A DNA stretch of 64,000 nucleotides from Zizania palustris (taxonomy: Eukaryota; Streptophyta; Magnoliopsida; Poales; Poaceae). Each line of letters starts with the position of its first letter. Within the stretch, counting starts at the first letter, position 1. Made by a program: the position numbers and the translations under genes. The stretch is taken from assembly GCA_019279435.1 (NCBI GenBank), contig JAAALK010000283.1, positions 60,618,642 through 60,682,641 of the forward strand, written 5' to 3'. This document shows, in pieces, positions 10,576 through 19,788 of this stretch. The notes beneath the pieces are model-generated. The model was not told the origin of the DNA and did not search any database. It saw only the letters and a list, made by a program, of their open reading frames with translations.

Positions 10576-10785
10576 TGCATTCATCCTTTCTAGTTTTCAG
10601 GTTCAAAAGTTATACAACCACAACTCACATACACTGCTTTTCCGGCAGCTAGCAGGTTACAGCACAAAAGTTTCATAAAGATAGTACATGCCCGCAAGCC
10701 GTTTGCTGATGTAAGAAAAAATACACACCATGCCACAGTTGAGAGCAGATCCCGTTGATTGGACACAAGCAGGATTACTCCAACA
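10576..10785 (-). repeat. LTR-like repeat, right copy (probable 5' LTR or solo copy)
   Basis: 210 bp, TG...CA ends, the same orientation as 4274-4493 and alike over its whole length. If it is the 5' LTR of copia A, a tRNA primer site (TGGTATCAGAGC type) should follow it on the minus strand, and none is seen. The flanking five bases (AAACC) do not match those left of the other copy (GCTAC). It could be an independent solo LTR of the same family. Confidence 0.5.
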
Positions 10786-11811
10786 AAACCTACAAGGCAG
10801 AAGCATTGAGGCATCTTTCCCCGGATATGTAGTAGTGACCCTAAGTTACAACCATTTCCATCTCATTTCAAGACTTGCTTTCTACATCTCAACACCTTTA
10901 ATTTTCCAGAAGATTTTCATATTGAAAGAAAATACATGGTGAATAGGTTGGTAGTTAATTCAAGGAGCAAGAGGTTACTGACAGTTACTTCTATGAACTC
11001 ATCAGCCATTTCAGTCAGATATTTGTGGAAATGTTAATACCTGCAACTGCAAACTTTATGACATTCTGCGTGATGTTGTAGTGTCGATATCTAGCCAAGA
11101 AAACCACGTGCTGTTAGTTGAAGAGCATTTATGTATCAGCAATGAAACTGAAGAAAGCATCCAACATAACCGGTGCCTCTTAGGGGTTAGGGCATGAACA
11201 ACCTTAAGACGACGGAACGGTTTTTAAAGTACAAGAGACAACAAAGAAACTGCACGGTACAACCCTAAATCTCTGAATCATAAATGAAATGCAGCTAAGA
11301 GATAATACGTATAGAAAATCGTGTAGAGAAGGACTCTTATATTTTTTTCAGTTAACTCTTAAATATCTCTTAAGAGACCACCTATTAAATAAGGCTGTAA
11401 ATATCTTCTCGAGAGCCAACTGTAACTGTCACCTTGTCTGCGTCCCTTTGAGCTTAGGTAGGTAGGGGTGGTCCTCTCGTATTGAAGAAGACTTGAATCA
11501 TTTCGGTGTTTGTACTCTCTTCTATATTGATGAAATGAGGCAGGGTTTTTGTCTATGTTTCAAATTTTGAAAAAAGATGTATTGAAATTTGAATGCTTGT
11601 GTCAAAATTTTCTCTGCTGGGAATTGTAACAGTTTTTTATTGCAGGCAACGTCGCTGCTGCTCAGCTGATGACCGGTCGGTGTATCATCACAATCATGTG
11701 GTGGACATTGCACCCGTCCCACGTTATAAGCTGCAGCCACCAACACGAGCCAAGACCCAGCTCGCGCACCAACTCGCCGGGAGCAAGCGTTCGACCGAGG
11801 CCTCGCCGGCA
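10786..11811. promoter_or_regulatory. Upstream region of the first glycosyltransferase
   Basis: AT-rich region with no gene. The frame of the downstream gene stays open upstream to 11593, but family length and content place the start at 11812, so that extension is probably 5' leader. A possible leader intron end (TTTTTTATTGCAG at about 11633-11645) is present. No clear TATA box was found. Confidence 0.35.
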
Positions 11812-13227
11812 ATGACGAGCTCCGGGGATGTAGCTGACGGGCGGCCGCACGTTGTCCTCATCCCGAGCGCCGGCATGGGCCACCTGGTGCCCTTCGGGCG
11901 CCTCGCCGTGGCGCTGTCCTCCGTCCACGGCTGCGACGTCTCCGTCGTGACGGTGCTCCCCACCGTGTCGACGGCGGAGTTGAAGCACCTCGAAGGGTTG
12001 TTCGACGCGTTCCCGGCGATCCGACGACTCGACTTTCAGCTCGCGGCGTTCGACGCGTCGGAGTTCCCCGGCGCCGACGCGTTCTTCCTCAGGTTCGAGG
12101 CCATTCGGCGCTCGGCGCCGCTCTTTGGGCCGCTCCTCGCCGGCGCCGGCGCGTCGGCGCTCGTCACCGACGTCACCCTGACCTCCATCGTCATACCCGT
12201 GGCCAAGGAGATGCGCATCCCGTGCCACATCCTCTTCACCTCCTCAGCCGCGATGCTTTCCCTCTGCGCTTATTTCCCCACCTACCTCGAAGACAACGCC
12301 GGGAGCGGCATCGGCGACGTCGACATCCCGGGCGTGTTCCGCATCCCAAAAGCCTCTATCCCTCAAGCGCTGCACGACCCCAACCACCTCTTCACAGGGC
12401 AGTTCGTCGAAAACAGCCGGAGCCTCGCGAATGCCGCCGGCATCCTGGTAAACACGTTCGATGCCTTGGACCTGGAGACCGTCGCTGCCCTGCAGCAAGG
12501 CTCGGCCGTCTCCAGCTTCCCGCCCGTGTTCTCCGTTGGGCCGCTTCTCCCGGTGTGCTCTCCGGCGGTCAATGAGGCGAAAAATCCGGCAAACTACATC
12601 GAATGGCTCGACGCGCAACCGGCGAGGTCGGTGGTGTACGTGAACTTCGGCAGCCGCAAAGCCATATTGGGGGTGCAGCTTAAGGAGCTCGCCGCCGGGC
12701 TCGAGGCAAGCGGCCACCGATTCTTGTGGGTGGTCAAGAGCACCGTCGTGGACAAGGACGACGCCGCCGAGCTCAGCGAGCTGCTCGGCGAAGGTTTCTT
12801 GGAGCGGGTGCAGAAGCGAGGGCTCGTCACCAAGGCATGGGTGGAGCAAGAAGAGGTCCTCAAGCACGAGTCCGTGGGGCTATTTGTCAGTCACTGCGGC
12901 TGGAACTCGGTTACGGAGGCGGCTACGAGCGGCGTCCCGGTGTTGGCGTTTCCCAGGATGGGCGACCAGCGGGTGAACGCCGGCGTGGTCGCCCGCGCCG
13001 GGCTCGGCGTCTGGGTGGACAGCTGGAGCTGGGAGGGGGAGGATTGGGTTGTGAGTGGAGAGGATCTATCCGAGAAGGTGAAGGCGATGATGGCAGACGA
13101 GGTACTGCGAAAAACTGCGGCGAGCCTCGGCGTGGCCGCCGCCGCCGCCGTCGCCAACGGTGGCTCGAGCTACCGTTGCCTGGCCGACTTTGCGCGACTG
13201 TGCCTAGCGGCAACTGACATCCCCTAA
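11812..13227 (+). CDS. CGT: UDP-glucose flavonoid C-glycosyltransferase (UGT708 type)
   Basis: Intronless, 471 residues, the same length as rice OsCGT, which it resembles throughout. These enzymes attach glucose through a C-C bond to 2-hydroxyflavanones in the cytosol, on the route to vitexin/isovitexin-type glycosides. Visible features: catalytic His24 in PSAGMGH; Asp120 after the acceptor domain; PSPG box of exactly 44 residues (343-386) with SHCGWNS and the final Gln386 typical of UDP-glucose use. Residues 120-121 are Asp-Val where rice CGT has Asp-Ile, the pair described as a C-/O-glycosylation switch. I chose the ATG at 11812 because the family starts with this short Ser/Gly leader; an upstream in-frame ATG at 11593 would add 73 residues not found in relatives. 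GC3-rich, typical of an active grass gene. Confidence 0.92.
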   Translation: MTSSGDVADGRPHVVLIPSAGMGHLVPFGRLAVALSSVHGCDVSVVTVLPTVSTAELKHLEGLFDAFPAIRRLDFQLAAFDASEFPGADAFFLRFEAIRRSAPLFGPLLAGAGASALVTDVTLTSIVIPVAKEMRIPCHILFTSSAAMLSLCAYFPTYLEDNAGSGIGDVDIPGVFRIPKASIPQALHDPNHLFTGQFVENSRSLANAAGILVNTFDALDLETVAALQQGSAVSSFPPVFSVGPLLPVCSPAVNEAKNPANYIEWLDAQPARSVVYVNFGSRKAILGVQLKELAAGLEASGHRFLWVVKSTVVDKDDAAELSELLGEGFLERVQKRGLVTKAWVEQEEVLKHESVGLFVSHCGWNSVTEAATSGVPVLAFPRMGDQRVNAGVVARAGLGVWVDSWSWEGEDWVVSGEDLSEKVKAMMADEVLRKTAASLGVAAAAAVANGGSSYRCLADFARLCLAATDIP

Positions 13228-13384
13228 TATGAAAGAACTTCTGAGCCACGAGCCGTTCCCCTAATAAGACGAGAGATTTATTATTTTAGCCCCGCAAAAG
13301 AAGTAGCTTCATGTTTTTAATATCTGAACTCATTTTAATTGACTCAGACGGTTTTACATATCAGCCTTAGAAGTGTTATTATAA

Positions 13385-13742
13385 GGCTATTCAAAATGGA
13401 GATTTTATAGAGTGTTTCATGATATTAATTATCATGTCACATCAGATTTTTTGCTGATATGACATTCAATTAATGAAAAAAAAAGAATGAAGTAGTATCA
13501 TCATCATGACATGGTGCTAACCCGTTTCCAAGACGGATGAAATGAAATGAAATAACCATTGAGAGCTAAATCATTTTATCAGCGAGGAGGTATTTCATGA
13601 GAGCTAGTTGCATTTAATTACACTGGTTAGCATAGAAAATAGTGAAATGAAACTCTCCACTATAAGAGGGTATTTCATTAGTTGTAAAGCTGACGTGATA
13701 TTCTAGGAAACAGTGCTATGAGACCCATCATTATGAATAGTC
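13385..13742. mobile_element. Harbinger/Tourist-type MITE, copy 1
   Basis: 358 bp with inverted ends GGCTATTCAAAATGG and CATTATGAATAGTC, flanked by TAA on both sides (13382-13384, 13743-13745). A 3-bp TWA duplication is the mark of PIF/Harbinger elements. A second copy lies at about 15630-15968. It sits just after the first glycosyltransferase stop and may supply its polyadenylation region. Confidence 0.75.
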
Positions 13743-14266
13743 TAATAAAGTGTACATCTTTATAGTGTCAAAATAGCAAGTCTGAGAATAAGATGAGGCC
13801 CAAACAAGATCCTATGCAGTCTGCAGTCGGCGACTAAAGTAAATAAATGTAGTTTAATAAAAAAAAATTACTCCAATACTAGTGCTCATGTTTTTCCTAT
13901 TCCGGCACCATTTCTTTGGGTTGGGATGTTTTTTGGGTTGTTTAGTCCAATTTAGTTCACTTCTTTGAACTAGAGCATTAAAGGCTTTCCAAATTAACCG
14001 TGGCACTTTAGTGAACAGAAAACTAAAGTTTAGTCATAAGGAACCAAACATGTTTCTCACTCTTCATCCAATTGGTTATTTCACTATAGAGTATCTTGTT
14101 ATTTCTAAAAGACTGTTCGGTTAATCCCATTAAAAAAAGATCGAGAGAAATTAAGTGGGATTGAAAGAGATTATTCTATAATTCCTTTTAATCCCTTCCT
14201 AACCGAAGAGACTATAGATTATTATTATTAGTGAACAACTGCATGTGTCGTCCGACGACAGGATAG
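13743..14266. other. AT-rich intergenic DNA
   Basis: No gene, RNA or clear repeat recognised. It lies between two MITEs. Confidence 0.5.
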
Positions 14267-14557
14267 GGGCCTGTTTGGTTCCTTTAGGGACTAAACTAAA
14301 CTTTAGTCTCCTTTTTTTTATAGGACTAAACTTTAGTCCATTGCTGTTTGGTTCTAAGGACTAAAGTACTAAAAGAGAGTGAGGGATGAGAGGTAAGTAG
14401 TACTTTTAGTCCCCTTTAGCAAGTTCTTTGGGACTAAAGGCTAAACTTTAGTCACTAAAGTTTAGTCCCACTTTAGTCCCCTTGTTTGGCAATTTAGGGA
14501 CTAAAAGGGACTAAACTTTAGTCCCTAAAGTTTAGCAAGGTGGAACCAAACACCCCC
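14267..14557. mobile_element. Tourist-type MITE
   Basis: 291 bp. Ends GGGCCTGTTTGG and CCAAACACCCCC, flanked by TAG (14264-14266 and 14558-14560). The interior is a dense inverted repeat built from GGGACTAAA / TTTAGTCCC words, so the transcript would fold into a long hairpin. This is a common high-copy grass family. Confidence 0.85.
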
Positions 14558-15629
14558 TAGATCTGCTGGAGCGAGGTGAAACATAGGACGTTGCCATTAT
14601 TGTCCGATTTTCTGTAATAAACTTGTAATCGTCTGTGTTAATAAAATATTATACGTTGCTGCGTGAAACATCGTATATAATTATATGATATATTGATTGA
14701 GCTGATTAGAACATTATATTATATGTGAACGATCGGTCGGTTCGTTTTTTTTAAAAAAAAACGAACATGCACTTGAATAGATAAAAAAATAGATGAAACA
14801 ACCGGCTTTTTGTTGAACCGGTGAAGTAGTGCCGGTTTTAAATAATCAATTAGTATTTAAATAATATAAAAATAAAATAAAATAATAGTAAATAAAAACG
14901 GACGGCAGTACTGATGAACTGGTGATCGGGCTGATAAACTAATGAACTGATGACTCCACTGCTTCAACCTTCTCAATTTTTTTTATTACAATTGAGTGTT
15001 CGTGGGTTTAACGTAAAAAATTTATAACATTAAAAAACATTATGTAAATTATATAAATAACTTAAAATATGATAAAATAATATTTATCATAATTTAATTT
15101 TAAAAATAGTATACCAACTTTAAAAATTATATTGATTTTATTAATAATAAAGTTTCATGCGTCAGTAAAAAACTAACGGTAATAACAGATTTACCGCAAC
15201 TAACTTGAGGTGTGAAGTGGAGGTTGGTAGATCTGTGCTCACAAGAATACAAGATGCTAGTCCCAGCTACCCGAGAACTCTTCATGCGTCTCACCACCCT
15301 CGACACATATGATCGAAACCGACAAATTTATTAGCCTTTTATTTGCTGCCACCAACCGGTCCTTTTTTTCTCGTATCTATTATTTTCAACATGTAAGATT
15401 ATTTATAAAATCTATTCATAATTGGAGGATTATTCACGAGACGAATCTAATTAGTCCTGGAATCCAAACACCTCTTTTTAGATTTTGAAGAAAAAAAACT
15501 GATGCAGTAAGAATATTAAAAAAATAAAGAAATTATGTGTAAAACAGAACATCGAATCATCACGACACTCAAGATGAAACAAAAAGTGATTAGACGGGAA
15601 CTAGGGAGAGAAACAAGAGAGATGGATTT
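14558..15629. other. AT-rich intergenic DNA with a promoter-like duplication at 15212-15277
   Basis: No gene. The segment at 15212-15277 shares an exact run of 23 bp (GTGAAGTGGAGG...) and further partial identity with 18195-18253, which lies about 160 bp upstream of the second glycosyltransferase. No glycosyltransferase coding sequence follows the 15.2-kb copy. Confidence 0.5.
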
Positions 15630-15968
15630 ATTATAATGGGAGTTTTATGGGGTGTTTTATGGTACTAATTAACATATCACATCAAATTTTTTGCTGACAT
15701 GACATTTAATTAATGAGGAAAGAAAAAAAAAGTAGTGTCATCATCATGATATGGTGCTAACCCGTTTCCAAGACAGATAAAACGAAATGAAACGTTCACT
15801 GAGAGCCAAATCGTTTCATCAGAGAGAGCTAGTTGCATTTAATTACACTGGTTAGTCTAGGAAATAGTGAAATGAAACTCTCAATTGAGAGAGGATATTT
15901 CATTCAGTTGCAAAGCTGATGTGGACTTCTAGAAAGCAGTGTTATGAAACTCACCCCTGTAAATAGCC
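15630..15968. mobile_element. Harbinger/Tourist-type MITE, copy 2
   Basis: About 80-85% identical to 13385-13742 over its full length, including the core ATGGTGCTAACCCGTTTCCA and GAGAGCTAGTTGCATTTAAT. Its ends are degenerate (TAATGGGAG... and ...CCCCTGTAAATAGCC), and the target duplication is not clear. The exact borders are uncertain by about 10 bp. Confidence 0.65.
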
Positions 15969-16463
15969 GGCGACGATAAAGTTACATCGACCTTTGAATG
16001 ATCCAACAACAAGGAAGAGCCAGGGCTGCAGCATGTGAGATCGACAGCAAGGCAAAGGGGGCCGGCAACAGCTAGCCGGTGCGACAAGTATGCGAACGGG
16101 ACCGCTCGCCAAATTTGGTGAGTATATGAGAAATCTAGACAGGGACCCGTAAATTTAAGACATACGTACTGTACTAGATAGAATATGAATCTATCGGAGC
16201 AATATTTTTGAATGTACAACTACATAATAACCTGCAGGATGCTAATTATTTGTTATGCAAATATTGTCGACAGTTTTTTAAATTTTTTATAACTATGACA
16301 TTTTATATATATATAATTGATTATATTTTAGGGAATATATTTAAATAAAGGGATTCACACACTCAACTCACCGGTAGAGCGTCCTGGCCTTCCTCCTGTA
16401 TGATATGAAGGTAAATAAAGAACATGGGAGTAAGCATAATAAATAAAAGTCAAGTTGAATGTG
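15969..16463. other. Intergenic, no supported gene
   Basis: A 96-codon minus-strand frame overlaps this stretch and the MITE; it has no motif and is not called. Otherwise featureless AT-rich DNA. Confidence 0.45.
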
Positions 16464-17340
16464 TTTATCTGAGAAGCCTGTCGACGTAGTCGGGATATAG
16501 CCGCTCACAGTACATCTTCAAGTGCCAGTTGAAAAGGTGCCTTGCACATTCGTCCCACCACCAGACAAAGTAGTCGGAGCTAGTGTCGTAGGCCGACTAG
16601 GGGGCAAGGTCACCATAAGGAACCTTATCGGCCACTCGAGGAAGGTGATCGTACTCTAGGCCTCCACGAATTTAGATTCGGCCGATGAAGAATAGGTGAT
16701 GTGGGAGCTAGCCGAATCTTAGTTGCCACGAGCAAACCGTTAGATGATAAAATTCGTAGGATGCTTTCCGGAGGTGGCCGTTAGTGAAGTTGACAGGCAA
16801 AAGACAAGGAGTGATTAAAGTTTTAAAGATTCTAGTGGACTTCTCGTTTCAGCACACATCGGCCAACAGAAACCAACTGGGATGTTCATGCTCTGATAAA
16901 AACTCATATGCAAACTAAACAGTTTTCTCATCCCGGAAGCCGCAGTAAAACCCTGTGAAGCATAGGCTCAAAGAATCGGGGAACATCCGGAAAATGGATC
17001 GACAGGCGACTGCCTCGCCCAAAGATGAACACTGGAGATGAGTCATTTCGAGATCATGGTGACGCTTACATTTCGAGATCTGTCGTCCCATCAAGGCGGC
17101 ATTTGCTTGTCTTGAAGTGTCCCACCATCTTCATCGTCGGTCGCTCTTTGAATTAAATGCCTTTTGGCTAGGCTCAAGATTCAGCCAGCTAGCGCTAAGA
17201 TTAATATAATCAAAGCATGATGGTTCATTAATAGTGTACATTACCTCTTCCAAAAGTAGGTACGAAGAATCATATTCGAGTGGCTACTGTTAGAGGAAAA
17301 TAATTTTATCATGCTTATAGACAAGTGTTTTGTTTGACAT
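16464..17340 (-). pseudogene. Decayed coding relic, single frame with about nine stops
   Basis: Reading one minus-strand frame from about 17340 to the stop at 16464 gives about 290 codons of protein-like sequence with stops but no frameshift. Recognisable stretches are YDSSYLLLEEVMYTINEP, WFLLADVC preceded by SEHEHPS, RVADKVPYGDLAP, and the end FVWWWDECARHLFNWHLKMY then CERLYPDYVDRLLR. I do not recognise the family with certainty; the style resembles plant transposon-associated proteins found in grasses, which is inference only. Even spacing of stops without indels suggests slow decay by base substitution. Confidence 0.5.
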
Positions 17341-18194
17341 GATACTTCGAAGCTAAATGTACAATATTTAAGGCTTCGAAAGTCAAGGGTTCCCAAATGA
17401 GAGCATTCTGAAGGCTCTATTAAGATGTGAAGGGTCTTAAAGAGTTACCTCCTCCTCGACAGCATCCTAGTTCAGAAGGCCGCCACATTGATCGACAAGA
17501 CGCTTTATTTTCTAAATGTTTTCACACAATGCTTTACTGTTTTCCCTGTAAAGTCTTATGTACAGAGAGTCGACAATATCAATTGTAACTAGAGGGCAAA
17601 TTAGTATTATCTCGTTGTACTTTGTCTATAAATACCGACCCTTACTACTATAAAGGGACCAAATGTTGTAATCTAAATTAATATTACTAACTGAACGTAA
17701 GGTTTTTATCCATTCGGAGACATGAATCAGAATAAAAATCACTTCACAATCAACACAAACCTGTTAGTATAAAGTCCGTTACGCCAACAATAATATGAAA
17801 ATAAAATAAAATATTAATAAATAAAAATCAACAATCATGATTGAGTTAATAAACTAATAAACCGATAACTTGATCACTTGATTATTTTACTATATGACAT
17901 GGGTTAGGTTCAGCTAGTCAATGAATGAACAGCTTGAAAGCAAATTCAACCCTATGTGAAGTGGGAACTAAGTCCTTTACTGTAGCCCCTCCTCCTAATG
18001 TCCTTTACCGTTACGATCTGCGCCGTTCAGTATTGGTCTAACGGTATGGAGCCACTTTCGATCCTGTTGAAGTGAAGCCCACAACATGTAAAGTTTCGTG
18101 TGAAGTTTTCTTTAATATTTGTCGGATCAAAATCCAATGGTACCCGCCTTTCCCTCTCCCGCTGCAGTCATCGATTGCAGCGATCTAGTTTAAC
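17341..18194. other. Possible LTR-like fragment and upstream DNA
   Basis: 17560-17790 contains GTCTATAAATACC and a leader-like stretch ending ACGCCAACA, which looks like an LTR promoter but has no matching partner in the window. Nothing else is supported. Confidence 0.25.
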
Positions 18195-18354
18195 GTGAAG
18201 TGGAGGTTGGTAGATCTTGTGGCTCACAAGCCGGTAGTCCCCGCTACGCGCTCAGTAATATATATATCCACTTCCCATGTTCCCATGGTTAGTGAGGAAA
18301 GAGATCCACAGTGTGAGGAAGCGACACGCCAACACAATGACCCTGAGCTCGGCC
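18195..18354 (+). promoter_or_regulatory. Proximal upstream region of the second glycosyltransferase
   Basis: Shares 18195-18253 with a gene-less copy at 15212-15277. A TATATATATCC run near 18259-18269 is a TATA-box candidate about 90 bp before the chosen start. Two in-frame ATGs (18277 and 18337) precede the strongest start context at 18355 (GGCCATGGC). Confidence 0.45.
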
Positions 18355-19788
18355 ATGGCAACACCCGCAGCGCTGAGTTCAGGCGAGCCCAATGCGGCAG
18401 GCCGCAGCCGCACGCGGCCTCACGTCATGTTCGTCCCGAGCGCCGGCATGGGTCACCTGCTCCCATTCTTCCGCTTCATCGGCGCGCTGTCCAGCCATGA
18501 CGTCGACATCTCCATCGTGACCGTCCTCCCGACCGTGTCGGCCGCTGAGGCCGAGCACTTCGACGGCCTCTTCAAGGACTTCCCCACCATCCGCCGCATC
18601 GACTTCCACCTGCTGCCACTTGACGCCTCCGCCTTCCCCGGCGCCGACCTGTTCCTGCTCCGCTGGGAGGCGCTGCGCCGCTCCGTCCACCTCCTCGGCC
18701 CGCTCATCGCCGGCATCAACCCGCGCGTCACGACCGTCGTCACCGACGTCACCATGGTCTCCCACGTCAACCCCATCGCTAAGGAGATGGACATCCAGTG
18801 CTACGTGCTGTTCGTCTCCTGCGCGACCATGATGTCCCTCCTCGTCTACTTCCCCATGTACCTTGACAAGAAGGAAGCGCAGGCTGACATCGGCGACGTC
18901 GACATCCCCGGCGTGCGACGCATCGCGAGAACCTCCCTCCCGCAGCCGTTGCTCGACCTGAACAAGCTCTTCACGAAGCAGTTCATCGAGAACGGCAGAG
19001 AGATCGTCAAGGCCGACGGAATTCTGATCAACACATTCGACGCCCTGGAGCCGGTGGCCCTCGCCGCCCTGCGGGACGGCACTGTTGTCCCAGAATTACT
19101 ACCGGTGTTTGCCGTCGGCCCCCTCAGCTCCCTGGCGAGGGAAATGAAGGCCGAAGCAGAGGACACAGCGATGGCCTGGCTCCAGCAGCAGCCGGCGCAC
19201 TCGGTGGTGTACGTCGCCTTCGGCAACCGGAACGCCGTGAGCCACGAGCAGATCCGGGAGATCGCCAAGGGGCTGGAGGCTAGCGGCTGCCGTTTCCTGT
19301 GGGTTCTGAAGACCACGGTGGTGGACCGCGACGACGTTGCCGGCGTCCGCGACGTTCTCGGCGACGGGTTCCTGGAGCGCGTGCATGGTCGCGGCAGGGT
19401 GACCAAGGCGTGGGTCAACCAGGAGGAGGTGCTGAAGCACCCGGCCGTGGGGCTTTTCTTGAGCCACAGCGGGTGGAACTCGGTGACGGAGGCGGCGGCG
19501 GCCGGCTTGCCGCTGCTGGCGTGGCCGCGGGGCGGCGACCATCGCGTGTCCGCGACGGTGGTCGTGAGCAGCGGCCTGGGTGTGTGGATGGAACCCTGGA
19601 GCTGGGACGGCGAGGACTGGCTGGTGAGCGGGGAGGAGATAGGGGAGATAGTGAAGGAGATGATGGCCGACGCCGCCGTGCGTGAGAGGGCCACGAAGGT
19701 CGGCGAGGAGGCGACCAATGCCCTCGCCGTGGGCGGCACGAGCCACAAAAGCATGCTGGATTTTGTGGCCAAGCTCAACACTATCTAA
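18355..19788 (+). CDS. UGT708-like glycosyltransferase paralogue with altered PSPG box
   Basis: Intronless, 477 residues from the ATG at 18355, about 50-60% like the first glycosyltransferase by eye. It keeps catalytic His34 (PSAGMGH), the Asp131-Val132 pair, and a PSPG box of exactly 44 residues (353-396). Two box positions differ: SHSGWNS has Ser372 in place of the usual Cys, and the last residue is His396 (WPRGGDH) where glucosyltransferases have Gln. A His here is linked to UDP-galactose use in plant enzymes. The acceptor region differs from the first copy, and there is a Lys-rich insertion near LDKKEAQAD. The likely role is cytosolic flavonoid or related phenolic glycosylation; donor and bond type are open. 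The frame is intact and GC3-rich, so it is probably functional. Confidence 0.88.
   Translation: MATPAALSSGEPNAAGRSRTRPHVMFVPSAGMGHLLPFFRFIGALSSHDVDISIVTVLPTVSAAEAEHFDGLFKDFPTIRRIDFHLLPLDASAFPGADLFLLRWEALRRSVHLLGPLIAGINPRVTTVVTDVTMVSHVNPIAKEMDIQCYVLFVSCATMMSLLVYFPMYLDKKEAQADIGDVDIPGVRRIARTSLPQPLLDLNKLFTKQFIENGREIVKADGILINTFDALEPVALAALRDGTVVPELLPVFAVGPLSSLAREMKAEAEDTAMAWLQQQPAHSVVYVAFGNRNAVSHEQIREIAKGLEASGCRFLWVLKTTVVDRDDVAGVRDVLGDGFLERVHGRGRVTKAWVNQEEVLKHPAVGLFLSHSGWNSVTEAAAAGLPLLAWPRGGDHRVSATVVVSSGLGVWMEPWSWDGEDWLVSGEEIGEIVKEMMADAAVRERATKVGEEATNALAVGGTSHKSMLDFVAKLNTI

Noticed and set aside
11593..11811. 73-residue N-terminal extension of the first glycosyltransferase
   Set aside because: Relatives start at the equivalent of 11812 and reach the same total length (471). 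The extension has no homologous content, so it is treated as leader.
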